Origin: an uncultured Erythrobacter sp.
Lineage (GTDB): Bacteria > Pseudomonadota > Alphaproteobacteria > Sphingomonadales > Sphingomonadaceae
Assembly: GCA_947502815.1 (NCBI GenBank)
Contig: CANNBH010000001.1
Location: 930,001 to 994,000, forward strand
Length of the DNA: 64,000 nucleotides
Reading direction: 5' to 3'
Of this stretch, positions 16,783 through 26,619 are shown piece by piece. Position numbers and translations under genes: made by a program. Every line of letters begins with the position of its first letter. The first letter of the stretch is position 1. The notes under the pieces were generated by a model. That model had not been told where the DNA came from. It worked only from the letters and a program-made list of their open reading frames with translations, and did no database searches.

Positions 16783-17781
16783 ATGGCAACAGATGCAAAT
16801 AATTCGGCGGCGGACCAATCTGATACCAAATTGGCCGAACCAGAGGACAATTCAACGGGGGGATTGAGCGGTAAGGCCGGATGGCTGCTGCTTGGGGCGG
16901 CTGCGATCTTGGCGGCCGGGTCGATTGGATACAATGTCTATGATGGCAGTCATTCTGGCGATGCGACTGAGATCGCCGACGGCGCGGCTCCTTCAATAGA
17001 GGACCTGCTCGCAGCTGCAGAGGCATCTGATGATGATGCGCGGCCATGGACTCAACTGGCCTTCGCCCATTTCACCGAAGAAGATTACGGCGATGCCGCG
17101 GCGGCCTATGAACGCGCGGTTGAAATCGATCCGAATGAAGCGGCCTTGTGGTCCGCCTTGGGAGAGGCGCGGGTCTATGCCAGCGAGCTGGATCCCATGC
17201 CGCCTGCTGCTTTGGAAGCGTTTCAAAAATCGATTGAGCTTGATCCGGGCGATCCGCGGGCACGATATTTCATGGCGGTGAAGCAGGATTTGGAAGAGGA
17301 TCATGACGGTGCGATTGGTTCATGGCTGGCGCTTCTTTCAGATTCGCCGCCGGGCGCGCCGTGGGAGGGCGATCTGGTTCGCACCATACAACAGGTCGGC
17401 GCGATCAACGATATTGATGTCGATGCGCGTTTGGCGACTGTGATGGAATCGCGCACGCCCGAAGTGATCTTGCCCGGCTCCGGTGAGGTTGCGGGCGATG
17501 CCGCATCGGAAAGTGTGCGCGGGCCAACGGCTCAACAGGTTGCAGAAGCCAGCCGAATGACACCGGGTGAACAGGCAAGCATGGTCTCCGGAATGGTCGC
17601 CGGTCTCGAAGCGCGCTTGGAAAATGAGCCGCAGGACCTCGATGGTTGGGTTATGCTGATGCGAAGCCGGATGAATTTGGGTGAATCGGGTAAGGCGCGC
17701 GAAGCGCTTGAAAAGGCTGTCGCCGCAAACCCCGGTGAAGAAGAAGAGCTGCGCGCGCAGGCTGGGCAGCTCGGCATTTAA
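16783..17781 (+). CDS. ccmI: CcmI-like TPR protein for cytochrome c maturation
   Basis: The product has 332 residues from the ATG at 16783; a TTG at 16747 is in frame but less likely. One membrane helix (about 35-52, GWLLLGAAAILAAGSI) is followed by tetratricopeptide repeats (AAAYERAVEIDPNEAALWSA, AFQKSIELDPGDPRARYF). The block MTPGEQASMVSGMVAGLEAR, then LENEPQDLDGWVMLMRSR, is characteristic of CcmI. CcmI holds apocytochrome c for haem ligation in the System I maturation complex. The usual ccmEFGH neighbours are absent, so this may be a stand-alone copy serving the multihaem proteins it diverges from (110 bp between starts). A strong terminator follows the stop. Confidence 0.7.
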   Translation: MATDANNSAADQSDTKLAEPEDNSTGGLSGKAGWLLLGAAAILAAGSIGYNVYDGSHSGDATEIADGAAPSIEDLLAAAEASDDDARPWTQLAFAHFTEEDYGDAAAAYERAVEIDPNEAALWSALGEARVYASELDPMPPAALEAFQKSIELDPGDPRARYFMAVKQDLEEDHDGAIGSWLALLSDSPPGAPWEGDLVRTIQQVGAINDIDVDARLATVMESRTPEVILPGSGEVAGDAASESVRGPTAQQVAEASRMTPGEQASMVSGMVAGLEARLENEPQDLDGWVMLMRSRMNLGESGKAREALEKAVAANPGEEEELRAQAGQLGI

Positions 17782-17802
17782 GAACACAGTCGCGTTGGAA
17801 AC

Positions 17803-17835
17803 AAAAAAGGGGCGCCCGCAAGGACGCCCCTTTTT
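17803..17835. terminator. Bidirectional rho-independent terminator
   Basis: The stem AAAAAGGGGCG pairs with CGCCCCTTTTT around a 10-base loop, with A-rich and T-rich flanks on both sides. It sits between the convergent ccmI and gdhA genes and can stop transcription from either direction. Confidence 0.9.
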
Positions 17836-17853
17836 GTGTCTTGGACTGTGGGT

Positions 17854-19206
17854 TTACACCACGCCGAATGCCATCATCGCATCGGCAACCTTTTTGAAGC
17901 CCGCGATGTTCGCGCCCTTCACATAGTCAACATAGCCGCCTTCTTGCTGGCCATATTCGGTGCATTTGCCGTGGATGCCTTCCATCAGATCGGTCAGCAT
18001 GTCGCCAAGGCGCTCTGAATTCCAGCTGATACGCTCCGAGTTCTGGCTCATTTCGAGGCCAGAGACCGCAACACCACCAGCATTCGCCGCTTTGCCCGGA
18101 CCGTACATGATCTTGGCATCGTGGAAGACTTTCACGCCATTGAGCGTGGTCGGCATGTTTGCGCCTTCGGAAACGCCCTTACAGCCGTTGCTAACCAGCG
18201 ACTTCGCCTCGTCTTCGTTCAGCTCGTTCTGAGTTGCGCATGGTAGAGCGAGGTCTGCGGCGACGCCCCATGGACGGCCTTCGTGGAAGGTCGCGCCTGA
18301 GAATTCATCGGCATATTCGCTGATCCGGCCGCGCTTGACCGTTTTAAGGTGCTTAACCCAATCGATCTTTTCTTGGCTGATGCCAGCAGGATCGTGAATG
18401 AAGCCGCCTGAATCGGACAGCGTCAGAACTTTTCCGCCCAGCTGCGTGATCTTTTCAGCAGCGTGTGTTGCCACATTGCCCGAACCAGAGATGACAGCCG
18501 TGTGGCCTTCGACATCCATGCCTTGATGCTTGAGCATATTTTGCAGGAAGTAGACCGCACCATAGCCGGTCGCTTCGGGACGCATTTCTGAGCCGCCATA
18601 TTCCTGACCTTTACCAGTCAGAACGCCTTCCCAACGGTTGGTCAGGCGCTTGTATTGGCCGAACATATAGCCAATTTCGCGTCCGCCAACGCCGATGTCG
18701 CCCGCAGGAACGTCGGTGTTGGGGCCAATGTGGCGATAAAGTTCCGACATAAAGCTTTGGCAGAAACGCATCACTTCTGCGTCGGACTTGCCCTTCGGAT
18801 TGAAGTTTGCACCGCCTTTACCGCCGCCCATAGGCAGACCGGTCAGCGAGTTTTTGAAGGTCTGCTCAAAGGCGAGGAACTTCAGAACGCTTTCGGTCAC
18901 GCTAGGGTGGAAACGGATGCCGCCCTTGTATGGGCCGATGGCGTTGTTGTTTTGAACACGCCAGCCGCGCTGAACGCGGATGTTGTGGTTATCGTCTTCC
19001 CAGCAAACGCGGAAGGAAATGACGCGGTCTGGCTCTGCCATGCGGCGCAAGATTTGCGCTTCGTGGTAATGAACCTTGTCTTCCATGAACTCAAAAATAT
19101 CCTGTGCCACTTCGTGCACGGCTTGGATGAATTCAGTTTGTCCAGGATTGCGTTTTGAAACGCCTGCCATGAACGTTTCTAGGTCTACGTGATCGGATAC
19201 GGCCAT
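17854..19206 (-). CDS. gdhA: NADP-specific glutamate dehydrogenase
   Basis: The 450-residue product matches the hexameric GdhA family in length and order. It converts 2-oxoglutarate, ammonia and NADPH to glutamate in the cytoplasm. Visible motifs are the substrate region GPYKGGIRFHPSV, the glycine-rich active-site loop GLPMGGGKGGANF, the DVPAGDIGVGGREIGYM block and the nucleotide-binding ISGSGNVATHAAEK. I chose ATG 19206 because a GGGGGGAGAAA ribosome-binding site lies just before it; the upstream extension has no family similarity. The gene is monocistronic, ends at a shared bidirectional terminator and is flanked by csaA upstream on the same strand. Confidence 0.95.
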   Translation of the reverse strand: MAVSDHVDLETFMAGVSKRNPGQTEFIQAVHEVAQDIFEFMEDKVHYHEAQILRRMAEPDRVISFRVCWEDDNHNIRVQRGWRVQNNNAIGPYKGGIRFHPSVTESVLKFLAFEQTFKNSLTGLPMGGGKGGANFNPKGKSDAEVMRFCQSFMSELYRHIGPNTDVPAGDIGVGGREIGYMFGQYKRLTNRWEGVLTGKGQEYGGSEMRPEATGYGAVYFLQNMLKHQGMDVEGHTAVISGSGNVATHAAEKITQLGGKVLTLSDSGGFIHDPAGISQEKIDWVKHLKTVKRGRISEYADEFSGATFHEGRPWGVAADLALPCATQNELNEDEAKSLVSNGCKGVSEGANMPTTLNGVKVFHDAKIMYGPGKAANAGGVAVSGLEMSQNSERISWNSERLGDMLTDLMEGIHGKCTEYGQQEGGYVDYVKGANIAGFKKVADAMMAFGVV

Positions 19207-19355
19207 TGATTTCTCCCCCCATAGGAACAATGCCACCAAAGCATCAGTGCTGTGTTGCAGGAGCTTTTATTCCCGCAAAGTGCGCCGTGTGCAAGGGAAC
19301 TTCGCCATATCGGGTGTAATTGACGCTCTTATACAACTCGCGCTGAGTTTGCCGG

Positions 19356-19694
19356 TTATGCCAGCCGTGCACCATCCGGCACTGTTTGATCGGGCGCGAC
19401 CAGAACAATGGCGCCGTTGTCATCCGGAAAACCCAATACAAGCACTTCGGACATGAAGGGACCGATTTGGCGGGGCGGGAAATTGACGACCGCCATTACG
19501 GTGCGACCCACCAAATCACCAGGTGAGTAACGGTCTGTAATTTGCGCTGAGCTTTTTTTGATTCCGATTTCTTCGCCGAAATCCACACGCAGTTTGATTG
19601 CTGGCTTTCTAGCTTCTGGAAACGGTTCGGCTGCGACGACAGTGCCCGCGCGGATATCTACCGCTAAGAATTCTTCGAATGTTACTGTGCTCAT
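19356..19694 (-). CDS. csaA: CsaA-like tRNA-binding protein
   Basis: The product is a 112-residue single OB-fold tRNA-binding domain. The start [20 protein letters not shown] and the core [20 protein letters not shown], followed by [20 protein letters not shown], are typical of CsaA, a dimeric tRNA-binding and chaperone-like protein. I chose ATG 19694, which follows an ACGAGGT ribosome-binding site by the usual distance and gives the family length. It lies divergently 112 bp from the molybdoenzyme operon and upstream of gdhA on the same strand, but the 149-bp gap suggests a separate promoter for gdhA. Confidence 0.9.
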   Translation of the reverse strand: MSTVTFEEFLAVDIRAGTVVAAEPFPEARKPAIKLRVDFGEEIGIKKSSAQITDRYSPGDLVGRTVMAVVNFPPRQIGPFMSEVLVLGFPDDNGAIVLVAPDQTVPDGARLA

Positions 19695-19806
19695 ACCTCG
19701 TATTGATAAGCACAAAGCACGCCTCTTTCCAACAAGCCTGCCTTGCGATAGATTGCGAAGTGCAACCGAGCGCACCTATTGCGCCCATTCAATAAGGACC
19801 CCGCCG

Positions 19807-20298
19807 ATGGCCAGTTTTATCCTCAACGGAGAGCCGATCACGATCGATGTCGATCCAGCCATGCCTCTCCTATGGGCTGTGCGCGAGAAGGCGGGATTGC
19901 CAGGAACGAAATTTGGCTGCGGCATCGCGCAGTGCGGGGCCTGCACTGTGCATCTTGATGGGCAACCGGTGCGCAGCTGCTCCACCGCGATTGCGCAAGC
20001 CGAAGGCCGCGAAGTCACCACGATTGAAGGTGTTGCAGGGCCCGATGGAGAACTCTCCAAAATCCAGCAAGCTTGGGTCAGCGAACAGGTGCCTCAGTGC
20101 GGTTACTGCCAATCTGGTCAGATCATGAGCGCGACTGCTCTGCTGCGCGACAATCCGGCGCCAACTGACGCTGATATTGATGCTGCGATGTCGGGCAACA
20201 TCTGCCGGTGTGGGACCTACACCCGAATTCGCCGGGCCATTAAAGTGGCAGCTGGGATCGAGCAACCGCGTGCCGAACAAGCAGGCGAGGAGGCCTAA
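19807..20298 (+). CDS. iorA: [2Fe-2S] small subunit of a molybdenum hydroxylase (IorA-like)
   Basis: The 163-residue protein has the two [2Fe-2S] domains of xanthine-oxidase-family small subunits. Plant-ferredoxin-type cysteines are at 38, 43, 46 and 58 ([17 protein letters not shown]). The helical-domain cysteines are at 98, 101, 133 and 135 (CGYC and CRCG). It passes electrons from the molybdopterin site of the large subunit to an outside acceptor. It has no signal peptide, so it would travel with the Tat-targeted large subunit whose gene starts 3 bases downstream. The substrate (N-heterocycle or aldehyde) is unknown. The next-but-one gene is a cytochrome c lipoprotein, the probable electron acceptor. 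Confidence 0.9.
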   Translation: MASFILNGEPITIDVDPAMPLLWAVREKAGLPGTKFGCGIAQCGACTVHLDGQPVRSCSTAIAQAEGREVTTIEGVAGPDGELSKIQQAWVSEQVPQCGYCQSGQIMSATALLRDNPAPTDADIDAAMSGNICRCGTYTRIRRAIKVAAGIEQPRAEQAGEEA

Positions 20299-20301
20299 GC
20301 C

Positions 20302-22554
20302 ATGAACGATATGTCTCCTGAAGAGAAAAAAACATCGAAGCTCGGCAAGTGGAGCCGCCGCGGTTTTATCGGCGCAGGCGTTCTAGCCGGTGGTGGTTTG
20401 CTGATTGGGATCGGCGTGCGTCCGGGGAACCCGATTGGCGCATTGGGCCCAAAAGTGGCCGCTGGTGCTGGTGAGCAATTGGTCAACAGCTGGGTCAAAA
20501 TCGACACCGACAACATCGTCACCGCAATCGTGCCGCATTGCGAAATGGGACAAGGCGCGCATTCGGTTTTGGCGCAAATGCTGGCCGATGAATTGGACGC
20601 AGCGTGGGACAATGTCCGTGTTATGCAGGCACCGGCGGATGGCAGCTATGTGGTTAGCGACACCGCGCGGATGTTCGCGGCTCCTTTTACACTGAATGCT
20701 GCCGATTGGCTTGAACCGACATGGGATGGCTTGTTCACTAAACTTGGCCAATCGATGGACTTGCTGATCACGGGTGGTTCGTCTTCGATCCGCACGACAG
20801 GTCAACACCAAATGCGCATCGCCGGTGCCGCTGCGCGCCAAATGCTGGTTGGTGCAGCGGCGGATGCCTGGGGCGTTCCTGCCGCTGAAATTGCAACCCG
20901 CGACAGCATGTTGGTGCATGAAGCGTCAGGCAATTCCGCGCCATATTCTGAATTTGCCAGCGCGGCCGCCGAACAATCGATGGACCACACGCCCACACTG
21001 AAAACCCGCGATCAATACCGTTTGATGGGCCGCAGCAAGGCGCGCACGGATATTCCCGCGAAGATCAACGGCACGGCTGAATTTGGCATCGACGCCGTAC
21101 CTGACGGGTTGGAGCTTTCTTACGCAGCGGTGGTGCGACCTCCTGTTCCTGGGACGAGCGTCATTTCTATGGATGCAAGCCGGGCGGAAGGGATGTCCGG
21201 CGTTTTGCAAATCCTGAACATGGGTAATTTTGTTGCCGTCGTCGCTGACAGTTATTGGCAGGCACAGCAGGCCATCAACACTGTCGGAATTGAATGGAGC
21301 CAATCCGAAAGCCCGGTAAAGACGATGGACGATCAGTTCGCTGTCTTTTCATCCGCTTTGGATGCGGCAGGGGATACTGGCGGTGATCAGGCTGCGGCTC
21401 GCGGCGATGCTCCCGGTGCCTTGGCCAATGCTGCCACGTCTATCGATGCAGAATACCGCGCGCCCTACCTTGCGCATGCTCCGATGGAGCCGCTCAATTG
21501 CACTGCTCATGTGGCAGACGGCAAATGCGACATTTGGACCAGCACACAGGTGCCATTGATGGCGCGCAGTGAAGTTGCCAGCACAGTCGGCATTGGCGCA
21601 GACGACATTACCATTCACCACCCTTATTTGGGCGGCGCGTTTGGGCGGCGTTTGGGCAGTGAATATGTCGCTATGGCCGCGCGTGTGGCGCAGGCGACGG
21701 GTTATCCGATCAAGATGATTTGGAGCCGCGAGGAAGACACGCAAAAGGCGCTGTATCGCTGCGCTGATATGTCCCGCATGCGGGCTGGACTGGATGAAAG
21801 CGGCGCATTGATCGCCTATGACAGTGTCTTCACCCAGCGCCATGATCCTGCAGAGGCCTGCGTCCCGGCGATGTATGACATCGCCAACACTTCGGTGCGC
21901 GTGGCTGAGGCGGAGTTGCATTTGCCGTTCCAAGCGTGGCGTTCGGTTGATCATTCCCAGCAAGGGTTTTTCATCGAAAGTTTCATCGACGAAGCCGCCG
22001 CCGCGGCAGGCGCGGACCCGCTCGAATATCGCCTTTCCATGCTGACCAACGCGCCGCGCCACACAGCGGTGCTGGAAAAGGTCGCGGAAATTAGCAATTG
22101 GCGAGAGCCAAGCGCTGAAGGCACTGCCAAGGGCGTCGCGATTGTCGAAAGTTTTGGCACCATTGTCGCCGAAGTGATTGAAGTCGATATGACCTCGGGC
22201 AAGCCGAAAATGACCAATTGCTGGGCGGTTTGTGATGCCGGTTACGTCATGAACCCCGATGGTTTCCGCAATCAGATCGAAGGCGGAATTGTCTTTGGCC
22301 TTACCGCGGCAATGTACGGCGAATTGGAATTGGAAGACGGCGCTATCGTCCAAAGCAATTTCCATGATTATAGGATGCTGCGGATGAATGAAGTGCCCAA
22401 TATTGAGGTTGCTCTCATCAACAGTGGGGATGTGCCTGTCGGCGGTGCCGGAGAGCCCGGTCTGCCACCAGCAGCGCCCGCCTTGGCCAATGCAATTTTC
22501 GCAGCGAGCGGAACGCGGCTGCGCGAACTGCCCATTGCAAAGCAATTTGTCTGA
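20302..22554 (+). CDS. iorB: Molybdopterin-binding large subunit, Tat-exported (IorB/aldehyde dehydrogenase-like)
   Basis: The product has 750 residues. A twin-arginine signal (KWSRRGFIGAG, Arg19-Arg20) precedes a hydrophobic stretch, so the enzyme should fold in the cytoplasm and be exported with its partner. It contains the duplicated molybdopterin-binding domains of the IorB type (GGAFGRRLGSEYVAM and the HCEMGQGAHSVLAQ region). Near the C-terminus is GGAGEPGLPP with the Glu that acts as base in this family. These enzymes hydroxylate N-heterocycles or oxidise aldehydes using water as oxygen source. It is coupled to the small-subunit gene (3-bp gap) and followed by its probable cytochrome acceptor, XdhC and a cofactor-modifying gene. 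The exact substrate cannot be inferred. Confidence 0.9.
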   Translation: MNDMSPEEKKTSKLGKWSRRGFIGAGVLAGGGLLIGIGVRPGNPIGALGPKVAAGAGEQLVNSWVKIDTDNIVTAIVPHCEMGQGAHSVLAQMLADELDAAWDNVRVMQAPADGSYVVSDTARMFAAPFTLNAADWLEPTWDGLFTKLGQSMDLLITGGSSSIRTTGQHQMRIAGAAARQMLVGAAADAWGVPAAEIATRDSMLVHEASGNSAPYSEFASAAAEQSMDHTPTLKTRDQYRLMGRSKARTDIPAKINGTAEFGIDAVPDGLELSYAAVVRPPVPGTSVISMDASRAEGMSGVLQILNMGNFVAVVADSYWQAQQAINTVGIEWSQSESPVKTMDDQFAVFSSALDAAGDTGGDQAAARGDAPGALANAATSIDAEYRAPYLAHAPMEPLNCTAHVADGKCDIWTSTQVPLMARSEVASTVGIGADDITIHHPYLGGAFGRRLGSEYVAMAARVAQATGYPIKMIWSREEDTQKALYRCADMSRMRAGLDESGALIAYDSVFTQRHDPAEACVPAMYDIANTSVRVAEAELHLPFQAWRSVDHSQQGFFIESFIDEAAAAAGADPLEYRLSMLTNAPRHTAVLEKVAEISNWREPSAEGTAKGVAIVESFGTIVAEVIEVDMTSGKPKMTNCWAVCDAGYVMNPDGFRNQIEGGIVFGLTAAMYGELELEDGAIVQSNFHDYRMLRMNEVPNIEVALINSGDVPVGGAGEPGLPPAAPALANAIFAASGTRLRELPIAKQFV

Positions 22555-22610
22555 GCCGCGCCAAACACTGCGGTCTAAAGCGACACAAAGGGACTTAGGG
22601 GAACACAATT

Positions 22611-23081
22611 ATGCGCAATCGCGCCATTCTAACCGCAGCCTTGTTGACCGTTTTGGTCACCGCATGTGGATCGAGCGAACAGCCCGAAGTGGTTGAGCAA
22701 ATTGTGGTCCGTGATCGCGGCGAAGCCGCTCCGGCTGTTGAGGCGGATGCCGGCGCCACAGACTTGATCGCGATGGGAGAAGACGCGTTCCAAATGTGCA
22801 CTGGTTGCCATGTGGTCGAATCTGGCGCGCGATCCACCGCTGGGCCGAATTTGTTCGGTGTTGTTGGACGCACGATTGGCGGGCTTGAAGGCTATTCCTA
22901 TTCGGATGCCTTGGCTGGGTCAGAATTGACTTGGGATGAAGCAAACTTGGACCAATTCTTAACCGATCCGGCTGGATATTTGCCGGGAACCGATATGCTG
23001 GCCGGGGCTGTGCGAGACGACGAAGAACGCGCCGCCATCATTGCCTATCTGGCGAACCAATCATCATCGACCGGCGAATAA
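22611..23081 (+). CDS. Monoheme cytochrome c lipoprotein of the molybdoenzyme operon
   Basis: The product has 156 residues. A lipoprotein signal ends at VLVTAC (Cys19). One CXXCH (CTGCH) starts a class I cytochrome c fold with LFGVVGRTIGG and the likely Met ligand in PGTDMLAG. It follows the large subunit by 56 bp and precedes xdhC. It is most likely the membrane-anchored electron acceptor of the molybdoenzyme, passing electrons to a terminal oxidase. It closely resembles the cytochrome encoded at 32869-33354. Confidence 0.9.
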   Translation: MRNRAILTAALLTVLVTACGSSEQPEVVEQIVVRDRGEAAPAVEADAGATDLIAMGEDAFQMCTGCHVVESGARSTAGPNLFGVVGRTIGGLEGYSYSDALAGSELTWDEANLDQFLTDPAGYLPGTDMLAGAVRDDEERAAIIAYLANQSSSTGE

Positions 23082-23103
23082 TCGAGCCTGATGGAACACC
23101 CGC

Positions 23104-24054
23104 ATGGACACTGAGGCTGTCCTCCGATTTCTAAGCGATCATCAGTCAAGCGGTGAACCGGTTGTTCTGGTCACTGTTTGCGCGGTCGAGGGGTCATCGA
23201 TGCGCAATCCCGGCACCATAATGGGGGTTGCGCAAGACGGCAGTTTTGCCGGGTCTCTATCAGGAGGGTGTATCGAGAATGCGGTCGTCGCGGAGGCTTT
23301 AGACGTATTGAAGACCGGAGAAGGCGGCGCACGCATGGTCCGCTTTGGCGCAGGATCGCCCTATCTCGACATCAAATTGCCGTGCGGTGGCGGCTTGGAT
23401 TTGTCGTTCGCCCGGCTAGACGCGTCGGCGCTTCCCGATCAATGCTTAGCCGCCATCGCGGCGCGCGAACCGTTTTCGCTCCGTTTTGATGAGGGAGCCC
23501 CTTGTTTTGTTAGCGGCTGGCTGCCTGTCTCGTTCGACCCAGAAACACATGGCGGACAGTTCGGATATTGGCCTGCGCCGCGCCTTGTCATCATTGGCCA
23601 CGGGGCTGGTGTAAAGGCGCTGGCTGGATTGGGCGGGACTATGGGTTGCTCGATTGAGGTGCTGAGCCCCGATCATGCCTTGTGCAGCAGCCTGCGCGAC
23701 AGCGGCGTTCCTGCCGTCAATTTGGACAAGGTCACCCAATCGGAAGCGTTGAAGAGCGATACCTGGACGGCGATCGTGTTCCTCTTTCACGACCACGATT
23801 GGGAGACGCATCTGATGCAGCACGCGCTTTCACTGCCGCGCTTTTATTTGGGTGCGATGGGCGGGCGGCAGGCGCATATTGGGCGCTGTGAGAGTTTGAT
23901 TCAAAGAGGCGTCAGCGACGATCAACTGGCCAAAATTCGGGCCCCAATTGGCCTGTTTCATTCTTCACGCGATCCGCAGACTTTGGCCTTGTCTACGCTT
24001 GCCGAAGTTATCCGTGCATACGAAAGCGCCGACTTCGAAGCGGCCATCGTCTGA
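23104..24054 (+). CDS. XdhC-family molybdenum cofactor insertion protein
   Basis: The product has 316 residues. The N-terminal XdhC/CoxI domain shows VTVCAVEGSSMRNPGTIM and the conserved GSLSGGCIENAVV. The C-terminal Rossmann domain shows APRLVIIGHGAGVKALAGLG and YLGAMGGRQAH. XdhC proteins bind, sulfurate and insert the molybdenum cofactor into xanthine-oxidase-type enzymes in the cytoplasm. That is the expected maturation factor for the iorAB enzyme upstream. It is 22 bp from the cytochrome gene, and its stop is one base from the next ATG. Confidence 0.9.
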   Translation: MDTEAVLRFLSDHQSSGEPVVLVTVCAVEGSSMRNPGTIMGVAQDGSFAGSLSGGCIENAVVAEALDVLKTGEGGARMVRFGAGSPYLDIKLPCGGGLDLSFARLDASALPDQCLAAIAAREPFSLRFDEGAPCFVSGWLPVSFDPETHGGQFGYWPAPRLVIIGHGAGVKALAGLGGTMGCSIEVLSPDHALCSSLRDSGVPAVNLDKVTQSEALKSDTWTAIVFLFHDHDWETHLMQHALSLPRFYLGAMGGRQAHIGRCESLIQRGVSDDQLAKIRAPIGLFHSSRDPQTLALSTLAEVIRAYESADFEAAIV

Positions 24055-24055
24055 A

Positions 24056-24670
24056 ATGCGGATTGGTGCCTTTCTGCTCGCGGCGGGTTCCTCACGCCGG
24101 TTTGGCGCGATGGATAAGCTGGCGCAGCCATTTCGGGGGGCGCTGCTTGGCCAGCATGCAGCCGCGGCGATACCCGTTGATCGTGTCGTTGATGCAGGCG
24201 CCTGGGTTATCGCACCAAGCCTTGGCCACCCGTGTGAGCCGGTTTGGCGAAAAGCAGGTTTTGACGTGGTGGTGAACCAATTGGCGGATGAGGGTATGGG
24301 AACGTCGGTGTCTCTTGCCGCAAGGGTCGCCGCCAAGACAAAGCTCGATGCGATCCTAATCGCACTCGCCGATATGCCACTGGTTCCGCGGACACATTTT
24401 TCGGCTTTGTTTGATCGCTTTACCGGCCCGGCTGACATTATCGCGTCGGCAGGAGGGCAATCGTCGATGCCGCCGGCAATTTTTGGCAAAGACCATTTCG
24501 GTGCATTGGCTGCGCTGCAGGGCGATCAAGGCGCTCGTCAACTTTTGGCCCATGGGCAATCCATACCGTGCCCCGCCGAATGGCTGATTGATATCGATAC
24601 ACCCGCAGACCTTCGAACATATGGACAGGCCAGCACGACTGCCGCTAGACGCGCTCCCATTGGAGATTGA
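24056..24670 (+). CDS. mocA: MocA-type molybdenum cofactor nucleotidyltransferase
   Basis: The 204-residue product starts at an ATG one base after the xdhC stop. The nucleotide-binding motif LLAAGSSRRFGAMDKL is the MobA/MocA signature, followed by ILIALADMPLVPRTHF. MocA adds CMP to molybdopterin to form the cytosine dinucleotide used by bacterial molybdenum hydroxylases, which matches its place in this operon. Both MobA (GMP) and MocA (CMP) share the fold; the operon context favours MocA. The last gene of the group, it ends three bases before the acetyl-CoA synthetase start, so read-through into acs is likely. Confidence 0.85.
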   Translation: MRIGAFLLAAGSSRRFGAMDKLAQPFRGALLGQHAAAAIPVDRVVDAGAWVIAPSLGHPCEPVWRKAGFDVVVNQLADEGMGTSVSLAARVAAKTKLDAILIALADMPLVPRTHFSALFDRFTGPADIIASAGGQSSMPPAIFGKDHFGALAALQGDQGARQLLAHGQSIPCPAEWLIDIDTPADLRTYGQASTTAARRAPIGD

Positions 24671-24673
24671 TTG

Positions 24674-26605
24674 ATGAGTGAATTCGTCCAGCGCCCCGCC
24701 GCGCCGTCCGCGCAAAACACGCATTGCACTGCTGAACAATACGCCGATCGCTATGCCCGTTCCATTGCGGAGCCGGATGCGTTTTGGTTGGAGCAGGCAG
24801 AGCGGCTTGATTGGGTAAAGATGCCAACACAAGGCGGGGACTGGTCGTATGATCCCGCCCGCATTGAATGGTTCGCCGATGGCGCGTTGAACTTGTGCCA
24901 CAACGCGGTGGATCGTCATTTGGACGCGCGCGGCGACACCACGGCGATCATATTCGAACCCGATGATCCAAAGACGCCTACGCGCAGACTGACATACCGC
25001 GATCTCCACCGCGAGGTCGTGCAGATGGCCAACGGTTTAAAAGCCATCGGCGCGGGCAAAGGTGACCGGGTCACGATTTACATGCCCAACATCGTCGAAG
25101 GCGCGACCGCGATGCTCGCCTGCGCGCGCATTGGGGCGATCCATTCTGTGGTGTTCGGCGGCTTCTCACCCGAAGCGTTGGCCGGACGCGTTGTCGATTG
25201 CGAAAGCCGCTTTGTCATCACCGCTGACGAAGGTCTTCGCGGGACCAAGAGCGTCCCGCTTAAAGCCAATGTCGATGCTGCTTTGGAACGTGACGGCGTC
25301 GATGTGACAGGCGTCCTTGTTGTGAAGCATACCGGCCTTGATGTGCCGATGTTGGATGGGCGCGATCATTGGTTTCATGACGTGAAATCCGATGCGGATT
25401 GCCCATGCGAAGTGATGCAGGCCGAAGACCCGCTGTTCATCCTCTACACATCGGGTTCAACCGGAAAGCCAAAAGGCGTGCTGCACACAACCGGCGGATA
25501 CGGTGTGTGGACGGCGACCACGTTTGAGAATATTTTTGATTATCAAGACGGCGAAATTTTCTGGTGCACTGCCGATATCGGCTGGGTCACTGGGCACAGT
25601 TACCTTGTCTACGGCCCGCTATTGAACGGCGCGACCAGCCTCGTTTTTGAAGGGGTGCCCAATTACCCAGACTTTGGCCGGTTCTGGGATGTCGTGGCAA
25701 AGCATAAGGTCAACATCCTCTACACCGCGCCAACCGCGATCCGCGCTCTGATGCGCGAAGGCGATGATTTTGTGACCAGCCGCGACCGGTCTTCGCTGCG
25801 TCTGCTGGGCAGTGTTGGCGAACCGATCAATCCAGAGGCTTGGCGCTGGTATCACGAAGTGGTGGGCGAGAGCCGCTGCCCGATCGTGGACACTTGGTGG
25901 CAGACCGAAACAGGCGGCGTGATGATCACAACCCTGCCGCATGCGCATGATATGAAACCGGGCAGCGCGGGTCTGCCTATGTTTGGCATTCGCCCGCAAT
26001 TGGTCGACAATGACGGAGGCGTCCTAGACGGCGCGACCGACGGCAATCTGTGCATCACCCACAGCTGGCCCGGCCAAGCGCGCAGCGTTTACGGCGATCA
26101 TGAACGGTTCAAGCAAACCTATTTCAGCACCTATGCTGGTAAATATTTCTCCGGCGATGGATGTCGCCGCGACGATGATGGCTATTACTGGATCACGGGA
26201 CGCGTTGATGATGTGATCAACGTGTCAGGCCACCGTATGGGCACAGCGGAGGTCGAAAGCGCGCTGGTGCTGCATGATTTGGTCGCAGAGGCTGCCGTGG
26301 TTGGATATCCGCACGATATCAAAGGGCAGGGCATCTATTGCTATGTTACTCTGAACGCGGGCGTTGATGGATCGGATGCGCTGTATCAAGAATTGCGCAA
26401 ACATGTGCGCAGCGAAATCGGCCCGATTGCGACACCGGACCACATTCAGTTCACCGATGGTCTGCCCAAAACACGCTCCGGCAAAATCATGCGCCGCATC
26501 CTGCGCAAAGTCGCGGAGAACGACTACGGTTCGCTGGGCGACACATCGACTTTGGCCGATCCATCATTGGTTGAGCGTTTGATCGATGGGCGGCAGGCCA
26601 CGTAA
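24674..26605 (+). CDS. acsA: Acetyl-CoA synthetase
   Basis: The 643-residue protein has the full AMP-forming acyl-CoA synthetase layout: P-loop [20 protein letters not shown], the WWQTETGG block, [18 protein letters not shown] and the C-terminal catalytic Lys in [12 protein letters not shown]. That Lys is the site acetylated by Pat-type enzymes in homologues. Length and N-terminal ACAS region ([20 protein letters not shown]) are those of Acs rather than PrpE, although propionate activity cannot be excluded. It makes acetyl-CoA from acetate, CoA and ATP in the cytoplasm. The start chosen is ATG 24674; a TTG directly before it is also in frame. Confidence 0.95.
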   Translation: MSEFVQRPAAPSAQNTHCTAEQYADRYARSIAEPDAFWLEQAERLDWVKMPTQGGDWSYDPARIEWFADGALNLCHNAVDRHLDARGDTTAIIFEPDDPKTPTRRLTYRDLHREVVQMANGLKAIGAGKGDRVTIYMPNIVEGATAMLACARIGAIHSVVFGGFSPEALAGRVVDCESRFVITADEGLRGTKSVPLKANVDAALERDGVDVTGVLVVKHTGLDVPMLDGRDHWFHDVKSDADCPCEVMQAEDPLFILYTSGSTGKPKGVLHTTGGYGVWTATTFENIFDYQDGEIFWCTADIGWVTGHSYLVYGPLLNGATSLVFEGVPNYPDFGRFWDVVAKHKVNILYTAPTAIRALMREGDDFVTSRDRSSLRLLGSVGEPINPEAWRWYHEVVGESRCPIVDTWWQTETGGVMITTLPHAHDMKPGSAGLPMFGIRPQLVDNDGGVLDGATDGNLCITHSWPGQARSVYGDHERFKQTYFSTYAGKYFSGDGCRRDDDGYYWITGRVDDVINVSGHRMGTAEVESALVLHDLVAEAAVVGYPHDIKGQGIYCYVTLNAGVDGSDALYQELRKHVRSEIGPIATPDHIQFTDGLPKTRSGKIMRRILRKVAENDYGSLGDTSTLADPSLVERLIDGRQAT

Positions 26606-26619
26606 GCCGCGCCCAATTC

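Noticed and set aside
21349..22608. 419-residue minus-strand frame opposite iorB
   Set aside because: Antisense shadow of a well-supported molybdoenzyme gene; no motif or ribosome-binding site.
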